In this document: in pieces, positions 11,301 to 22,137 of the stretch
Layout: each line of letters opens with the position of its first letter
How positions within the stretch are numbered: the stretch's first letter is position 1
Assembly (NCBI GenBank): GCA_049999765.1
Contig: JBNGIQ010009497.1
Coordinates: forward strand, 463,672-527,671
From: Phaeoceros laevis
Taxonomy: Eukaryota; Anthocerotophyta; Anthocerotopsida; Notothyladales
Direction of reading: 5' to 3'
Length of the DNA stretch: 64,000 nt
The notes under the pieces: model-generated
Told to the model about the DNA's origin: nothing
Databases searched by the model: none
Seen by the model: only the letters and a program-made list of their open reading frames with translations
Translations under genes and position numbers: made by a program

Positions 11301-13574
11301 ACGTATGTTAGTCCAAGGGAAGGAAATGTTGATGGGGCAGATGCGTGTCCTTCTGTCCCTACTGGTGAAGGTGGTGAAAGGGAGGTAACAAATGCGGATG
11401 AATTACGAGAACCAGCTGGTCTGACTCCCTCGGCAGCTATGGAGGGAGAAGAGTTTCGTGCTTCTGCTTTAGCAGAGGAGGAAGAAAATGAACCTTGTCT
11501 CTCAGGTGCAAAGGAAAGTAGTGCCAGGACTTTTGCTGATCTGTGTCCTTCTGTCCCTGCTGCGGAAGGTGGTGAAGGGGAGGTAACAAATGTGGATGAA
11601 TTACAAGAAGCAGCTGGCCTGACTTATACTAGCCCAAGGGAAGGAAATGCTGATGAGGCAGTTGCGTGTCTTTCTGTCCCTGCTGGGGAAGGTGGTGACG
11701 GGGAAGTAACAAATGCGGGTGAATTACCAGAAGCAACTGGTCTGACTTTTGCTAGTCCATGGGAAGCAAATGCTGATGGTGCAATTGTGTGTGCGCCAAA
11801 GGATTGGGGTGGCTGTGGTTCAGGCAGTTTATGTTTAAGGTCACTCCAGGGCCCAAATACATTGAAGCAGGTGGTGGCTGATGTGGAGCGGATACTCAGT
11901 TCTACTCTTGGAGATGAGGAGGATCCGTCTGCATGTATGTTCTGTTCACCAAATAGCACATCAGCAAAGAGTAACTTGCTTTTGGCTGCTCATAGGGATG
12001 TAGAGGGCGATAATCACCTCTATTGTCCAAATGTGCAAGAGCTTGAGAATGGTGAAAGTCTCTTGCATTTTCAACAGCATTGGAGTCGAGGCCAGCCAGT
12101 TATAGTGAAAAATGTAATTGATTTGGGAACTGGTCTGAGCTGGGAGCCAATGGTTATGTGGCGTGCTGTCCGTGAAAAGAGCAAGAAGAAGAAGCAGGTA
12201 GACACTCTTACTGTGAAGGCAATTGAATGTCTGTCAGGTTGTGAGGTGGAGATTGATATCAAACAGTTTTTTGAAAAATACGAAGAGCACAGAGCAGTAA
12301 ATAATGGCAAGCCTCCCGCGGATATGTACAAATTGAAGGACTGGCCTCCTTCGAGCTCTTTCTCTGAGCGCCTTCCCAGGCACCATTCAGAGTTCTTGCT
12401 TTGTTTGCCTTTCAAACATTATACACATCCGGAGATGGGAGTTTTGAATTTGGCAACAAAATTCCCTAAAGGGGCCTTGCGACCTGATTTAGGACCCAAG
12501 ACCTACATTGCTTATGGCGTTCGTGAGGAGATGGGAACAGGGAACTCTGTTACAAAGCTACACTGTGACATGTCAGATGCAGTGAATGTTCTCATGCACT
12601 CCAAGGGCTCTAGAACGGGGAAATCTCCAAAACCACAGGGTGGTTCAGGTGAAAAAGTGTACAAGGAGCCAAAAAAGAAGCAGCCTTCAGACTTGGAAAC
12701 TTCAGGAGGAGCGTTGACTGGCACGTCAGATGAAGTGAATGTACTCATGCACTCCAAGGGCTCTAGAACATGGAAATCTCCAATACCACAGGGTGATCCA
12801 GGTGAAAAAGTGTACAAGGAGCCAAAAAAGAAGCAGCCTTCAGACTTGGAAACTTCAGGAGGAGCGTTGACTGACGTGTCAGATGCAGTGACTGTACTCG
12901 TGCCCACCAAGGGCTCTAGAACAGGGAAATCTCCAAAACTACAGGGTGGCGCAGGTGAAAAACTGTCCAAGGAGCTAAAACCTAAGCAGCCTTCGGATGT
13001 GCAAACTTCAGGAGGAGCTTTATGGGACATCTTTCGACGAGAAGATGTGGGCAAGCTGCAGGAATACATACTGAATCATTGGACAGAGTTCTTCGATTCT
13101 AATAAACCTGAAGAAGGCATTACACATCCAGTGCATGACCAGCTGTTCTATCTTAATGAGGAGCACAAGCTACGGCTGAAGGCTGAGTTAGGCATTGAAG
13201 CTTGGACCTTCGAACAGCACGTTGGAGAGGCAGTCTTCATTCCTGCTGGTTGCCCGCACCAGGTCCGCAACCTCCAGTCTTGTATAAAGGTAGCTATGGA
13301 TTTTGTCTCCCCAGAAAATGTGGAGCAATGTGTCAAACTAACGGAGGAGTTTCGTATGCTGCCCAACAGCCATCCTTCGAAGGAAGATAAGCTTGAGGTC
13401 AGAAAAATGGTGTTTCAGGCTGCAAAACTGGCAGTGCAGGATCTGGAAAGGAATCCTGATGAGATGCCAAAGAAGGCTCCTGTTAAAGGAAGGACATCTG
13501 AGGAGATGCCAAAGAAGGCTTCTAGTGGATCAAGGAGGAGGAAAGGGGTCCCACAAGGGGCAAAACGTTTGTAA
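8338..13574 (+). CDS. WRC + JmjC-domain histone demethylase (JMJ25/KDM3-like)
   Basis: A single exon interrupted only by a 10-N gap (10654-10663). If the gap is an unmerged 37-bp overlap the frame is restored and the protein is about 1,729 residues. The first ATG in frame is 8338. Domains in order: Lys/Glu-rich N-terminus with KR-rich nuclear signals; WRC motif with C207, C217, C227 and H230; plant KDM3-type RING-like zinc region at about 371-436 (CHQCWRLG, CCPHC-like CPHCRGFCNCKTC) and a second Cys cluster from 499 (MYCNRC, CTGCEYDLC); a low-complexity repeat linker (about 620-1150); and a JmjC domain with Fe(II) ligands H1393 and D1395 (LHCDMSDAVNVL) and H1625 (GCPHQVRN). An intact triad predicts an active demethylase, by family H3K9me1/2, in the nucleus. 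Three 51-residue repeats sit inside the JmjC domain between HxD and the distal His. Confidence 0.92.
10180..11800 (+). repeat. Coding minisatellite-like array in the JmjC gene linker
   Basis: Imperfect direct repeats encode alternating modules around GEGGEGEVTNADELQ-EAAGL, SPWEANADGAV and LSAAKEG-AGT. At least nine copies of the GEGEVTN core are readable (near 10366, 10490, 10720, 10920, 11043, 11240, 11360, 11570 and 11680). Units alternate between roughly 120 and 200 bases. All stay in frame. The encoded segment is acidic and probably disordered. The assembly gap falls inside this array. Confidence 0.88.
10617..10700 (+). other. 10-N assembly gap flanked by identical 37-bp sequences
   Basis: The 37 bases at 10617-10653 are repeated exactly at 10664-10700, right after ten Ns (10654-10663). 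Treating both copies as one removes 47 bases and joins the upstream and downstream frames (…CLSAAKEGIAGTL to ADVSPSVPAG). The ten Ns therefore look like a placeholder of arbitrary size rather than real missing sequence, although collapse of extra repeat units cannot be excluded. Confidence 0.85.
12567..13025 (+). repeat. Three 153-bp tandem repeats inside the JmjC domain
   Basis: Aligned positions 12570, 12723 and 12876 start three units of exactly 153 bases (51 codons). Each runs from SDAVNVL-HSKGSR through GKSPK, GEKVYKEPKKKQPSD to TSGGAL. The first unit begins inside the real catalytic strand (DMSDAVNVL). The later ones repeat the strand without the preceding iron-binding His-x-Asp. The third leads into WDIFRREDV, the normal continuation of the family. 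Confidence 0.92.
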
Positions 13575-13619
13575 TGCGGGGGTGCTGGTCCTGTCACAGT
13601 CGTGGCAGCTTCACAGGCC

Positions 13620-14250
13620 TGGGGCAGCTACTAAATCTTGTGCTGAACGTTACTCCAGGGCGCTAATACATTGAAGCAGGTAGTGACTGATGCGGAGTGG
13701 ATTCTCAATTCTACTGTTAAAATATGGGAGGAGGCTCCTTCTGCAGAAACGGGACTAGCTTTTGGGGATAGCTTATGCTAGGCAAATGTTGGAGGCAGAG
13801 GTTTCTAGCCCAAGGATTGGAGTGGCTTGGCCTAATGTCACTCCAGGGCCCAAATACATGGAAGCAGGTGGTGACGATTGATGTGGAGTGTATTCCAATT
13901 CTACTGTCAAAAATGTTGAGAAGGCTCCTTCTGCATGTGTGTTCTGCTTTCCAACTTGCAGATCTGCAAACAGTTGCTTCCTTTTGGCTTCTAGCTAGGC
14001 AAGTGGTAAAGGTGCAGATGTTTGGGTCAAAGTGGCTGGGACTAAGGTCACTTCAGGGCCAAAATACAAGGAAGCAGGTGCTGACTGATGTGGAGAGGAT
14101 TCTCAATTCTACTGTTCTGCATGTAGGTTCGGCTTCCCAACTAGCACATCGGCAATCAGTTCCTTGCTTTCGGCTTCTCATAGGGATGCAGACGAAGGAC
14201 ACCTGAGGAAATGTTCAAGAAAGCTCATTGTGGATCAAGAAAGAGTTTTT
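13620..14250 (+). pseudogene. Decayed copies of JmjC gene segments
   Basis: Three degenerate copies of the JmjC-gene segment at about 11830-11990 (LRSLQGPNTLKQVVADVERILSSTL) lie past its stop codon, near 13648-13720, 13836-14000 and 14047-14190. Each repeats the words CTCCAGGGC, AATACA, GAAGCAGGT and GATGTGGAG. The last is followed near 14200 by a copy resembling the very C-terminus (EEMPKKASSGSRRRK). Frames are broken, so these are pseudogenic tandem duplicates, not a second gene. The open frame 13775-14206 is a by-product of them. Confidence 0.8.
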
Positions 14251-14738
14251 GGAAAAGGATCCCTTAAGGAGCTATTCGTTGGCTACTAAATGGATATTAG
14301 ATGGCTGCTGGAATTTGTGCCAGGCTCTTCTTTCTCCTATCATTGTATCAAGAAGAGGACCACCTTCAAAACAACAGCAGTCGGTTGATGATTTGCGGCG
14401 CAACCAAACAAACCACGGGGAATCTGAAATGCCTAGGCGCTACTAAGGCATGACAATTTGTTACTGCCTGCTCTTAGAAGTTCGAAGAACAAACGTACCC
14501 CTTCATACATATGTGTGAAACTGATGCGCGATTGTCTTTTGCTATGAATTTGACTAAACGCTTAGATCTGTTCGTATGTAACCCTCCGCGTCCTTGCTGT
14601 TGAATTCTGTGGTCCGGGCGGGTCCCTACGCTACAGTACGCCTTACCTTCCAAGTTTTCGTTCTGCTTTTGTTAGCGTTGCTCGCGGCTGTTTCAAAGCC
14701 TTCTGCTTTCGGGCTCGCCCGCACCGTCTACGCTTGCC

Positions 14739-17158
14739 ATGGCTGCCATTGCCTCGCTTCCGCAAATTGTTGCAATCGCTTCCAGTTCCAAGTTTTTAGA
14801 TTCACGTTCAAATTCGAAGAGGCAATGCAGTCTTCTTCCACCAGCTGACTTGATTCGCAATCTGGAAACCAGAGGACATGGGAAGGCACAGACGGGAAGC
14901 ATGCGTCTGGGTGTTTCGTTCTCAGCAGTCGAAGCTCCTCCACCTCCTCCGATTGACGACGACCTGCATGTAAGATGATGGCCTGAAAACACTCACAGTA
15001 TGGACAGCATATTTTGGCGCTCCCTTAATCCTGCAAGGGTGCAGACGTTGATTTTAGAAATGGGAGCAGAAATTTCGGGAAGCGGCGAAGTTAAGACATT
15101 TGGGAACGACGATGAGGCCGTCAGGGCCGCCGAAAGTGGTGTTGCAGTGAGTTGCTACGATTTTCTGAAGCAAGCTGCACTTGTAGTAGCTCATGATCAT
15201 CTGTTCCAACTGACTATGTGTGTGTCTGTAGGTTGCGGAGCTCTCCCACTTCGGCCGGCTGCGGGGTAAGGGCATTCTGAGGATTCGTCATGGCAATGTC
15301 TTGTATCTAGCCGCTTGCTGAAGTCCGTGTTGCCGTTTTCCATCAGTGACTGGGGACGACCGGATTAGATTTTTACACAACCAGAGCACTGCTGATTTTC
15401 AGTCCTTGCGTGGTGGAGAGGTACATCCGGAAAACAGGCAGGCCAAAGGAATGTGGTTTGTGTGATCAGGACACTTATTTGCTATAATGAGCTTGGATCT
15501 TGAATTCAGGGCTGCGACACAGTATTTGTGACATCTACTGCGCGGACTATTGACCTGGCTACAGCCTGGATCATGGTACGTCTGTGTTCTACCGAAGTTT
15601 GCAGTAGTTCAGTCAAGAGCCTTTAGTGGCTTGCAGAATAGGTACTCGGGATAACAGAAGAATGCCTGCTGCTTCCTTTCTTGGTGTCACAGCCACACAG
15701 CATAATCTTTTGCAGCAGGGCTAAAATTATTGGATGCAGAAGACGGCAGTAATTTTGTTTGTGTCGACAAATATGCGGGAACGTCTGCTGCAGATGCTTA
15801 ACAAGTAGGTCTTGATGTAGTTTTGCATGGGCATAAAATATATAGAGTTTCTTCCACCTGTTGTGAATTTTTGTTGTGAAGGGACAGTGTCAGGGTGCTC
15901 GTGTAATGTCGTCCGCAGCTTGAGCATGTTTGCGAGATGCCTTCTCTGTCAGGTACATATTTTTTGCTGACAAAGTGGAGGTAGAAGATATTACGGACAA
16001 GACACATTATTTCTCCATAGTTGGTCCCAAGAGCGATGATGTAAGTTGCATATTACTTCTCTCCAGAATGTTGATGATTATTTTTTGGCGGTCACCGAGG
16101 TTCCCTATTTTAGCTACTTCGTATGCAGCTCACCAGTTCTTCTTTCACAGCTCATAAAGGACTTGGGTCTGGAACAAATTGTGGGTAAACCGTATGGGAG
16201 CCACATGCATTACGCTGTAAGTGCTAGGTTGGTTGCACGATATGATCCTGGTCATATTCTGTGCTTTGTTGTATGCAGCCATATTCCGAGTCATAGCATT
16301 GATGGTAAGACACTGCAGGTTGAAGGCACTCCTGTCACTGTGGGAGTCGGGAGTGGCTTGTCAGAGGCGGGATATTCCATGCTGGTGTCAACAGCTACTG
16401 CAGGGATTGTTTGGGGTGTTCTGCTATCTGCTGGGGCTGTACCCATGGGAGCTACTGCTTGGGAGCGGCTTCGTATTCTACATGGTTTTACACTGTTCCG
16501 CTATTAACAGTTTTGCTTGTATCATCTACAACCTGAACTTTGCAATATTATGCCTAGCATTCAAGTGCAAATTCTTCAACTACTTCTGTGGATTCAGGTC
16601 GGCCTACAGCCGGGAAGGAGTTAGTGGACGAATTTAACGTGCTGGAGGCAGGGCTCTGGAAAACTGTGTCGTTAACTAAAGGTATGAGCTTATTCCTCCG
16701 CATAAGTCGAAGCAAGATACTTCCATAGGCGGTGGACTGAATCTCTGCAAATTTTAGGGTGCTACATCGGACAAGAAACTGTGACGAGGTTAATCACATA
16801 TGACGGTGTAAAACAGCACCTTTGGGGAATCCAACTGGATGGCCCTGCAGAGCCAGGAGCTAGCATTGTAGCAGATGGGAAGAAGGTGAGATCACCCTGA
16901 CGAAGAGGCTTTTTAGTTGAGTATTTACGAAGTCTAGCTGGTTTCATTTTGAATTTCTGTTTCACTTGTTTTCATTTCTCCGTTCAGGTTGGAAAAATTA
17001 CAAGTTACACTATTGGCAAGGGCTCGGAGCATTTCGGCTTGGGGTACATCCGCAAGCAAGCTGGAGGTGCAGGCTTGAAGGTCGTCGTAGCTGGTGTTCC
17101 TGGAGTGGTAGTAGATGTTCCGTTCGTTAGCACATCCCGGCAGGGGGTGAACTCATGA
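14739..17158 (+). CDS. Plastid COG0354 protein (IBA57/YgfZ-like, At1g60990 type)
   Basis: This folate-binding GcvT/YgfZ-fold protein is needed for a subset of iron-sulphur enzymes. The N-terminus (MAAIASLPQIVAIASSSKF) reads as a chloroplast transit peptide. At least eight short exons are joined by GT-AG introns. They read VKTFGNDDEAV, SGVA-VAELSHFGRLR, VTGDDRIRFLHNQSTADF, GCDTVFVTSTARTIDLA, KTAVILFV, YIFFADKVEVEDITDKT, PITVGVG-type VEGTPVTVGVGSG, GAVPMGATAWERLRI, VDEFNVLEAGLWKTVSL, the family signature KGCYIGQE (here with TVTRL) and finally VGKITSYTIGKGSEHFGLGYIRKQ. The signature cysteine of K-G-C-Y-x-G-Q-E is present. The start ATG at 14739 is in good context (GCCATGG). The match to the plastid branch rather than mitochondrial IBA57 rests on the transit peptide and on my recall of the family. 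Confidence 0.9.
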
Positions 17159-17441
17159 AACTGTATCTATTGGAAGTAGAAGAAAACTACCTCATGTGCT
17201 TCATTAGCAGTGACCTAAAGTCTTCCGTAAGGGCGGCTGGCGCCACAAGGGTGGGCTGGCGGTTAGCGTTTGAAAGGAGACCTACCCGCTCGAAATAGAC
17301 ACTTGGCTCCTAGGGGGATGGCTCTGTCCCGGCTGAGACGGGTGCTGCCACTGCCGGGTTGCCACCGTCCTCTCGCCGGCAGGTGATTGCTACCCCAAGG
17401 CGACATTTGGTCAGGCATCATGAGGTTCTTCAGTAAAAGAG

Positions 17442-18848
17442 ATGGACGGAGGTTGTGGGGTGGATTCAGGTATTGAGCCGGTTGGGCTCCGGGCTCGACA
17501 GCGCGGCAATATGGATGGGATGAAGCAGCAGACTACAATGCGCCAGCGAGCCCAGAAGAAGCGGTCGGCTGCTCTGGTTGAGAGCTCTGCTGGAAAGGAG
17601 CTGCCGGTATCTGAATGGATTGAAGTGGCTGACAACGTTCAGCGCAAGTATGAGCTTGGACGGCGAAAGGAGAGCAGGGTTGTAGGAATAGTTCTGAAGG
17701 ATACCCGACCTGCTGTGCAGAAAATGGTAGACAGTTTCCTCGGCAGGTTTTTTCCTCTGGGATACCCTCATAGTGTGGCTGAAGGTTATCTCACGTACTC
17801 CAAGTACCGCGCCGTGCAGCATTTCGCAAGCGCTGTGCTGTCTGTGTTTTCCACCCAGTCGTTGCTGTTTGCTGCGGGCCTGAGACCAACTCCTGCCCAG
17901 GCCACAATAGTGAGTTGGGTCTTAAAGGATGGAATGCAGCATATTGGCAAGTTCGTTTGCAGTAGCCTGGGCACCAGAATGGATTCAGAGCCGAAGAGGT
18001 GGAGGATATTTGCAGATGCAATGTACGATGTTGGCGCAGGTTTGGAAGTTGTAGCTCCTTTCTGCCCCCAATACTTTCTGGAGGTGGCTGGACTGGCCAA
18101 TATGGCCAAAGGTATGGCTCTAGTTTCAGCCAGGGCTACACGTTTGCCTGTGTATTCAGCTTTTGCCAAGGAAGGCAACCTGAGTGACTTGTATGCCAAA
18201 GGGGAAGCCATTTCGACGCTGTCGAACGTGTTGGGACTGGGGGTGGGCATCCACCTCGCATCCACAGCTTGTGCGTCCATCGAGGCAAAATTAATGGTGG
18301 CGCCATTGCTGTCTGCTGTCCACCTCTACTGTGTAGCGCAGGAAATGCGAGCTGCCCCGATCAACACCTTGAATGCACAGAGGACAGCATTACTGGTAGC
18401 AGATTTTCTACGAACTGGGAGAGTGTCGGAGCCGGCTCAACTGAGGCACCGGGAACGTCTGGTCTTGCCAATTGGCCTCAACGCTGAGGCTGGAAATGTG
18501 CGCGTAGGAGCTCCACTCCACAGGGCTTTGGTCAAGCCCTCCAAGCTGTTACAGCTGAAACAGAGTTTTCAGAAGGAGCGGTTTCTTCTCAACTTCAATG
18601 ACAACTGCACTGACCTTGTGCTGCACCAGTCGGCAACTGGCGAGGATGCCGTGAGGGGCTGGCTGTTGGCCGCCTGCACAGCAAAACTAGCTGGTGTTTC
18701 CACCTCTCCTGAGCATCTATCAGCTGCTCTAGACAAGGCTTACGCGCAAGTGGAAGGTTTGCTTCCGTCTTTTCTGTCAGGTCTGAGGGACAAGGGTTGG
18801 CATACACATTTGTTTCTGGAGGGCTCAGGGGTTCGGGCTGTGTGGTAG
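17442..18848 (+). CDS. RUS4: Root UV-B sensitive (RUS, DUF647) family protein, RUS4-like
   Basis: A single open frame of 468 codons with no visible intron. The DUF647 core runs from about residue 105 (FFPLGYPHSVAEGYLTYSKYRA) through STQSLLFAAGLRPTPAQAT, SWVLKDGMQHIGKF, RMDSEPKRWRI, YDVGAGLEV, ARATRLPVYS, FAKEGNLSDLYAKGEAIS and LGLGVGIHLAS. The wording LFAAGLRPTPAQATIVSW resembles the RUS4 branch. The C-terminal 150 residues are the less conserved RUS tail. RUS proteins act in plastid or endomembrane auxin and vitamin-B6-linked processes. For RUS4 the biochemical role is not established. Start at 17442 is the first ATG; 17511 (MDGMKQ) is an alternative. The 3' neighbour OHP1 converges on it. 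Confidence 0.88.
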   Translation: MDGGCGVDSGIEPVGLRARQRGNMDGMKQQTTMRQRAQKKRSAALVESSAGKELPVSEWIEVADNVQRKYELGRRKESRVVGIVLKDTRPAVQKMVDSFLGRFFPLGYPHSVAEGYLTYSKYRAVQHFASAVLSVFSTQSLLFAAGLRPTPAQATIVSWVLKDGMQHIGKFVCSSLGTRMDSEPKRWRIFADAMYDVGAGLEVVAPFCPQYFLEVAGLANMAKGMALVSARATRLPVYSAFAKEGNLSDLYAKGEAISTLSNVLGLGVGIHLASTACASIEAKLMVAPLLSAVHLYCVAQEMRAAPINTLNAQRTALLVADFLRTGRVSEPAQLRHRERLVLPIGLNAEAGNVRVGAPLHRALVKPSKLLQLKQSFQKERFLLNFNDNCTDLVLHQSATGEDAVRGWLLAACTAKLAGVSTSPEHLSAALDKAYAQVEGLLPSFLSGLRDKGWHTHLFLEGSGVRAVW

Positions 18849-19432
18849 TCCAGCGTACCCTAGCCTCTTGTATGTTGTTGCCTATCGAAATTGGCCCTTC
18901 CCAACAGTCCGACTGGCCTTTTGCATCTTAAGATGGACATAAGAGTATTTGTTCAAGTTCTTACTACCTTTGAGATCTCTCAATCAACCAACTTCGCTGT
19001 GAGGCTCAGGAGGCGTAACCAGGATATGGGCCATTAACATGACCTGGTTTACTGGATTCCTGATCTTCAGTCCTTGAGGTAGAGACTAGAGGAGAGGCAG
19101 GCCAGATAGCAACTAGGTCGTCTAAGGACAAGCGAGGGCTGCGATGCTCATATGATCATTTCTCTGTTAAAATAGGGCTTTTCATCCCGACTGCCCCTGT
19201 GAACAGGAATTGGAGGGCGGAGGCCTTCTCAGGCGTGGTCGTTTCCTACTGAACTGAAAGCCCCGTCCGAAAACCGACGAGGTGAGCTAGTAGTTTGAAA
19301 AAACGAATGAAACGCAGGGATGAACTTCATCCGCATTTCACACTTTCAGTAATTAATCCCTCTGGTTGAAAAACAGTCCTTGCGTCCAGTTCGATGGGTA
19401 GGGTATTTTTCATGAGTCACACGAAACTCTCT
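18849..19432. other. Convergent 3' flanks, no gene seen
   Basis: Lies between the stop codons of the plus-strand RUS gene and the minus-strand OHP1 gene. It should hold both 3' UTRs and polyadenylation signals. I see no further gene or repeat. Confidence 0.5.
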
Positions 19433-20090
19433 TCAGAGTGGAATGTCAAGGCCCTTACCGACATCGACACCGAGCAGCTCCAGAATTCCTTTCCGAGTAA
19501 TCTGTTTGAAGGCCACAAAGTGTGTCAGTCATTCCTTCACTTTCCCAAACCTGCGGTGCAACAACGCGACAGCGAGATGAAGACAAACGGAGGAAGGAAG
19601 CTTGCACGCTACTCACAAACTCAACAAAGAGAATTCCAAAGATGCCAATCATGGCTGCCCTCGAATTCCAAACCTCCGCATTCTCCGTGAACCCCCAAAA
19701 GAACTCTGGCAGCTTAGGTTGCTCCTTGGGAGGCTCAACCTGAACAGAAAGGGAAAACTGGTCGAGATCACCTCAAGAAAAACGATGGGACAAAGTGTAA
19801 CCTTCTCGGAGGAAGAAAACTTACTCCGGCAGGAGGCTTTGCAGCCCTCACGCATGCACCAGCGACGCGACTGCTTGTGCCCCGACCTGCGACATGTCTG
19901 GCTGACCGCAGCGAGGGAGCGGAACTGCAAAGATGTTCAGGCCGTGAGATTCAGCTGCATTTAACACGTGTTCCTCCACTTGTGAACGTGATCCGCTGAA
20001 GACATACCCAAAAGAGGAAGGCGCAGTGGAGGCGGAGGAAGCCCTTGAGGTAGTACAATGGCACAGTGCCGTCGCACTCAATGCCGCCAT
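19433..20090 (-). CDS. OHP1: One-helix protein 1 (HLIP-type chlorophyll-binding protein)
   Basis: Four exons encode a small plastid protein. Exon 1 begins MAALSATALCHC at 20090, a Ser/Thr/Ala-rich transit peptide. Exon 2 continues with FRSLAAVSQTC and an Arg-rich stretch. Exon 3 carries the mature start and the single membrane helix: VEPPKEQPKLPEFFWGFT, then ENAEVWNSRAAMIGIFGILFVEF. The ExxxxxR-x-AM chlorophyll-binding signature is intact. Exon 4 is ITRKGILELLGVDVGKGLDIPL, the hallmark OHP1 C-terminus. OHP1 works with OHP2 and HCF244 in inserting chlorophyll into D1 during photosystem II assembly in thylakoids. The start ATG is the only one preceding the transit sequence in frame. Co-oriented with ATG8 upstream, across about 330 bases. 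Confidence 0.92.
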
Positions 20091-20417
20091 CTCTGAGGCC
20101 TCGCCTTATTCGTCTTTTCCTTCAACAAATGAGCGGAGTGCACACCGAGTGGACGCTGTCTGGGGCCTGGCATTAAGTTTGGATTTAGAGATCGTTACAT
20201 GACGTGGCCTTGCTGGTTGCCATTCGACTTCCAATAGGTCATTCTTGAAAGTTCCTATCCGGAAACAAGCGCTGTACTTTTTAAGAGTCTCCTCTTCGAG
20301 GAAGGAAGGATGATTGAGAATCTTACAACCTACGAACTCCTACCATACTAGACTACTGACTTCAGAAACAGAAATGGCTCCCTGTACACTATCCAGTCCA
20401 TTGCGGGACGAGGATTT
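20091..20417. promoter_or_regulatory. OHP1 upstream region
   Basis: The 327 bases between the ATG8 stop and the OHP1 start must contain the ATG8 3' UTR and the OHP1 promoter. No specific element was identified by eye. Confidence 0.4.
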
Positions 20418-21323
20418 TCAAACAACGGCACCGAATGTCTTCTCACCACTGTAAGTGACATACAGGAAGCCATCGGCGTCCTTGTATTCTTCGTATACAG
20501 CCCCCATCAAAGCAGCTGCCAGCATCCACCAGCACCCGTGTGAGCAAGAGATGAGAGCTATTGAGCTGCATCAATACCGTGGTTTTACCTACATGGTTTT
20601 CGTGCTTAAGTCCTTACCAGTTTGAGGAAGCACATCGCCTACAAAGATGAAAAGAGCCTCTCCGGGTTGAAGTTTGAGCCTTTTGCCTAGAACGTGCACA
20701 AACTGTCCTACTGTCAAGTCCACGGGAACTAAATACCTGCAACCCAGTGAATTGTGTTAGGGTACTGACTATTACCATTAAGCTCAACCATGCAGGTACC
20801 AGACAGAACTGCTCTGCAAGGAGAGAATTGATCAACAAAGACATAAGGGCATCGGCAGTAACCTACTTTTTCTTGTCCATGTCCTGAACATCGGTTCTGG
20901 AAGCTTTTTCCACGATGACCTGGCATCAAATCCATCTGTTAGAGCACCCCCAACAATCTTAATGACAGACGTGATTAACGCATGGCTTCTATTGTGCTGG
21001 TAGGGTATCCTTGAGGGCGTCCACCAAGAACAAATGAGTCATAAATTCTCATTGCAAAGCATGAGCTACGCAGACATCTTGGTCAAGCTTTAGAGAGTCT
21101 GGCAAAGTAAAATCCAATTCAAATGGTAAGCACATACAGGGACTCTGTTTTCGTATCTTGCTTTCATCCTTGCAGACTCTGCTGCTCGTTCCTCTACGTG
21201 CCACCACAGATGAAACCAAGTGAGCAGGAATTGCGCTTGCCTTGCTGCAAGGAAATTGGAAACAGCGAATCTCAAAAGACAATACTGACCAAAAGCATAC
21301 TCATCCTTGAATGTTTTCCCCAT
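20418..21323 (-). CDS. ATG8: Autophagy ubiquitin-like protein ATG8
   Basis: Exons join to a full ATG8 of usual size (about 120 residues). Exon 1 (21290-21323) is [11 protein letters not shown]. The next exon gives [19 protein letters not shown], then [57 protein letters not shown] and [29 protein letters not shown]. The C-terminal glycine is followed by AVV, so ATG4 must trim the precursor before conjugation to phosphatidylethanolamine. The LDS-binding surface (YLVP, RKR-like KR) is present. The ATG is in GCCATGG context. An AG acceptor just upstream (near 21345) suggests a 5'-UTR intron. Stop at 20418-20420. Confidence 0.95.
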
Positions 21324-22137
21324 GGCTCTGAATTGTGGACAGGACGCGCCTGCAACATAGGACACGGATCCGATGCCTTGTCTCAGATGCTGTCGGACCA
21401 GATTCCGCACTTAACAATACCCCATCTGAGCATCCTAATTCTTGTTAGACTCAATTACGAAGAGAACGAAAGCTCTCCCCGCAACAGGAGCAATGACCAG
21501 CACAGCAACTGCTCTAGCGAGCTCGGTGCTTGTTCCAGTGCCAACAATTGCTCGGAATAACACCCCGCCCTTGGACTAGCGAAACAAGCTTGTTAGTTAA
21601 CACCACACGCACGCAACCGCAGCGCTTCCCCTCCCGACAACTTGTTAGATCGTTAGTGGACAGGCAAACTCACAGAATGGCAAAGGAGGCTTCCATACCT
21701 CAGAGACTCTGCGTCTCGGCCAGAGTTCAGCTCAAATATATTGCAGACACAACGCAGCTTCCAAATCGCTGTCCTAGTTCACAAATTGTGCACATCTACC
21801 CTCTAGCTTACCGAAGATGCTCAGAAGGCCAGGGCACGAATCACCTCTTCACATGTTACGGCTACGGCTGCGTGTCCCATACTCCAAGCGGATAAAGCGT
21901 TTGGTAACTCTTCCTTTTCACACTGCGAGTGTACCGAGAGGTCTCCAGGTTTTTTCACAGTTAAGGAAGATGACGCCTTCATTCTCAACGATCTAACTAA
22001 TTGCAAAACCTGGCCGAAACACCATCGAAGGGTTGCGTGCAGCTACGGAGTCTGAAGAACTCACAAGAGGTGATGCTGTGCAGGTGTTCAGACTCAGCAA
22101 ACAACCCTAGAAACTCACAAAACTTGGGGCACCAGGC
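21324..22137. other. ATG8 upstream / OLA1 downstream region
   Basis: This holds the ATG8 promoter and a probable 5'-UTR intron at the low-coordinate end, and the OLA1 3' UTR at the other. The open frames here lack recognisable motifs. Nothing else seen. Confidence 0.45.

Noticed and set aside
13775-14206. 143-codon frame as a separate gene
   Set aside because: It is made of degraded copies of a JmjC-gene segment joined by chance.
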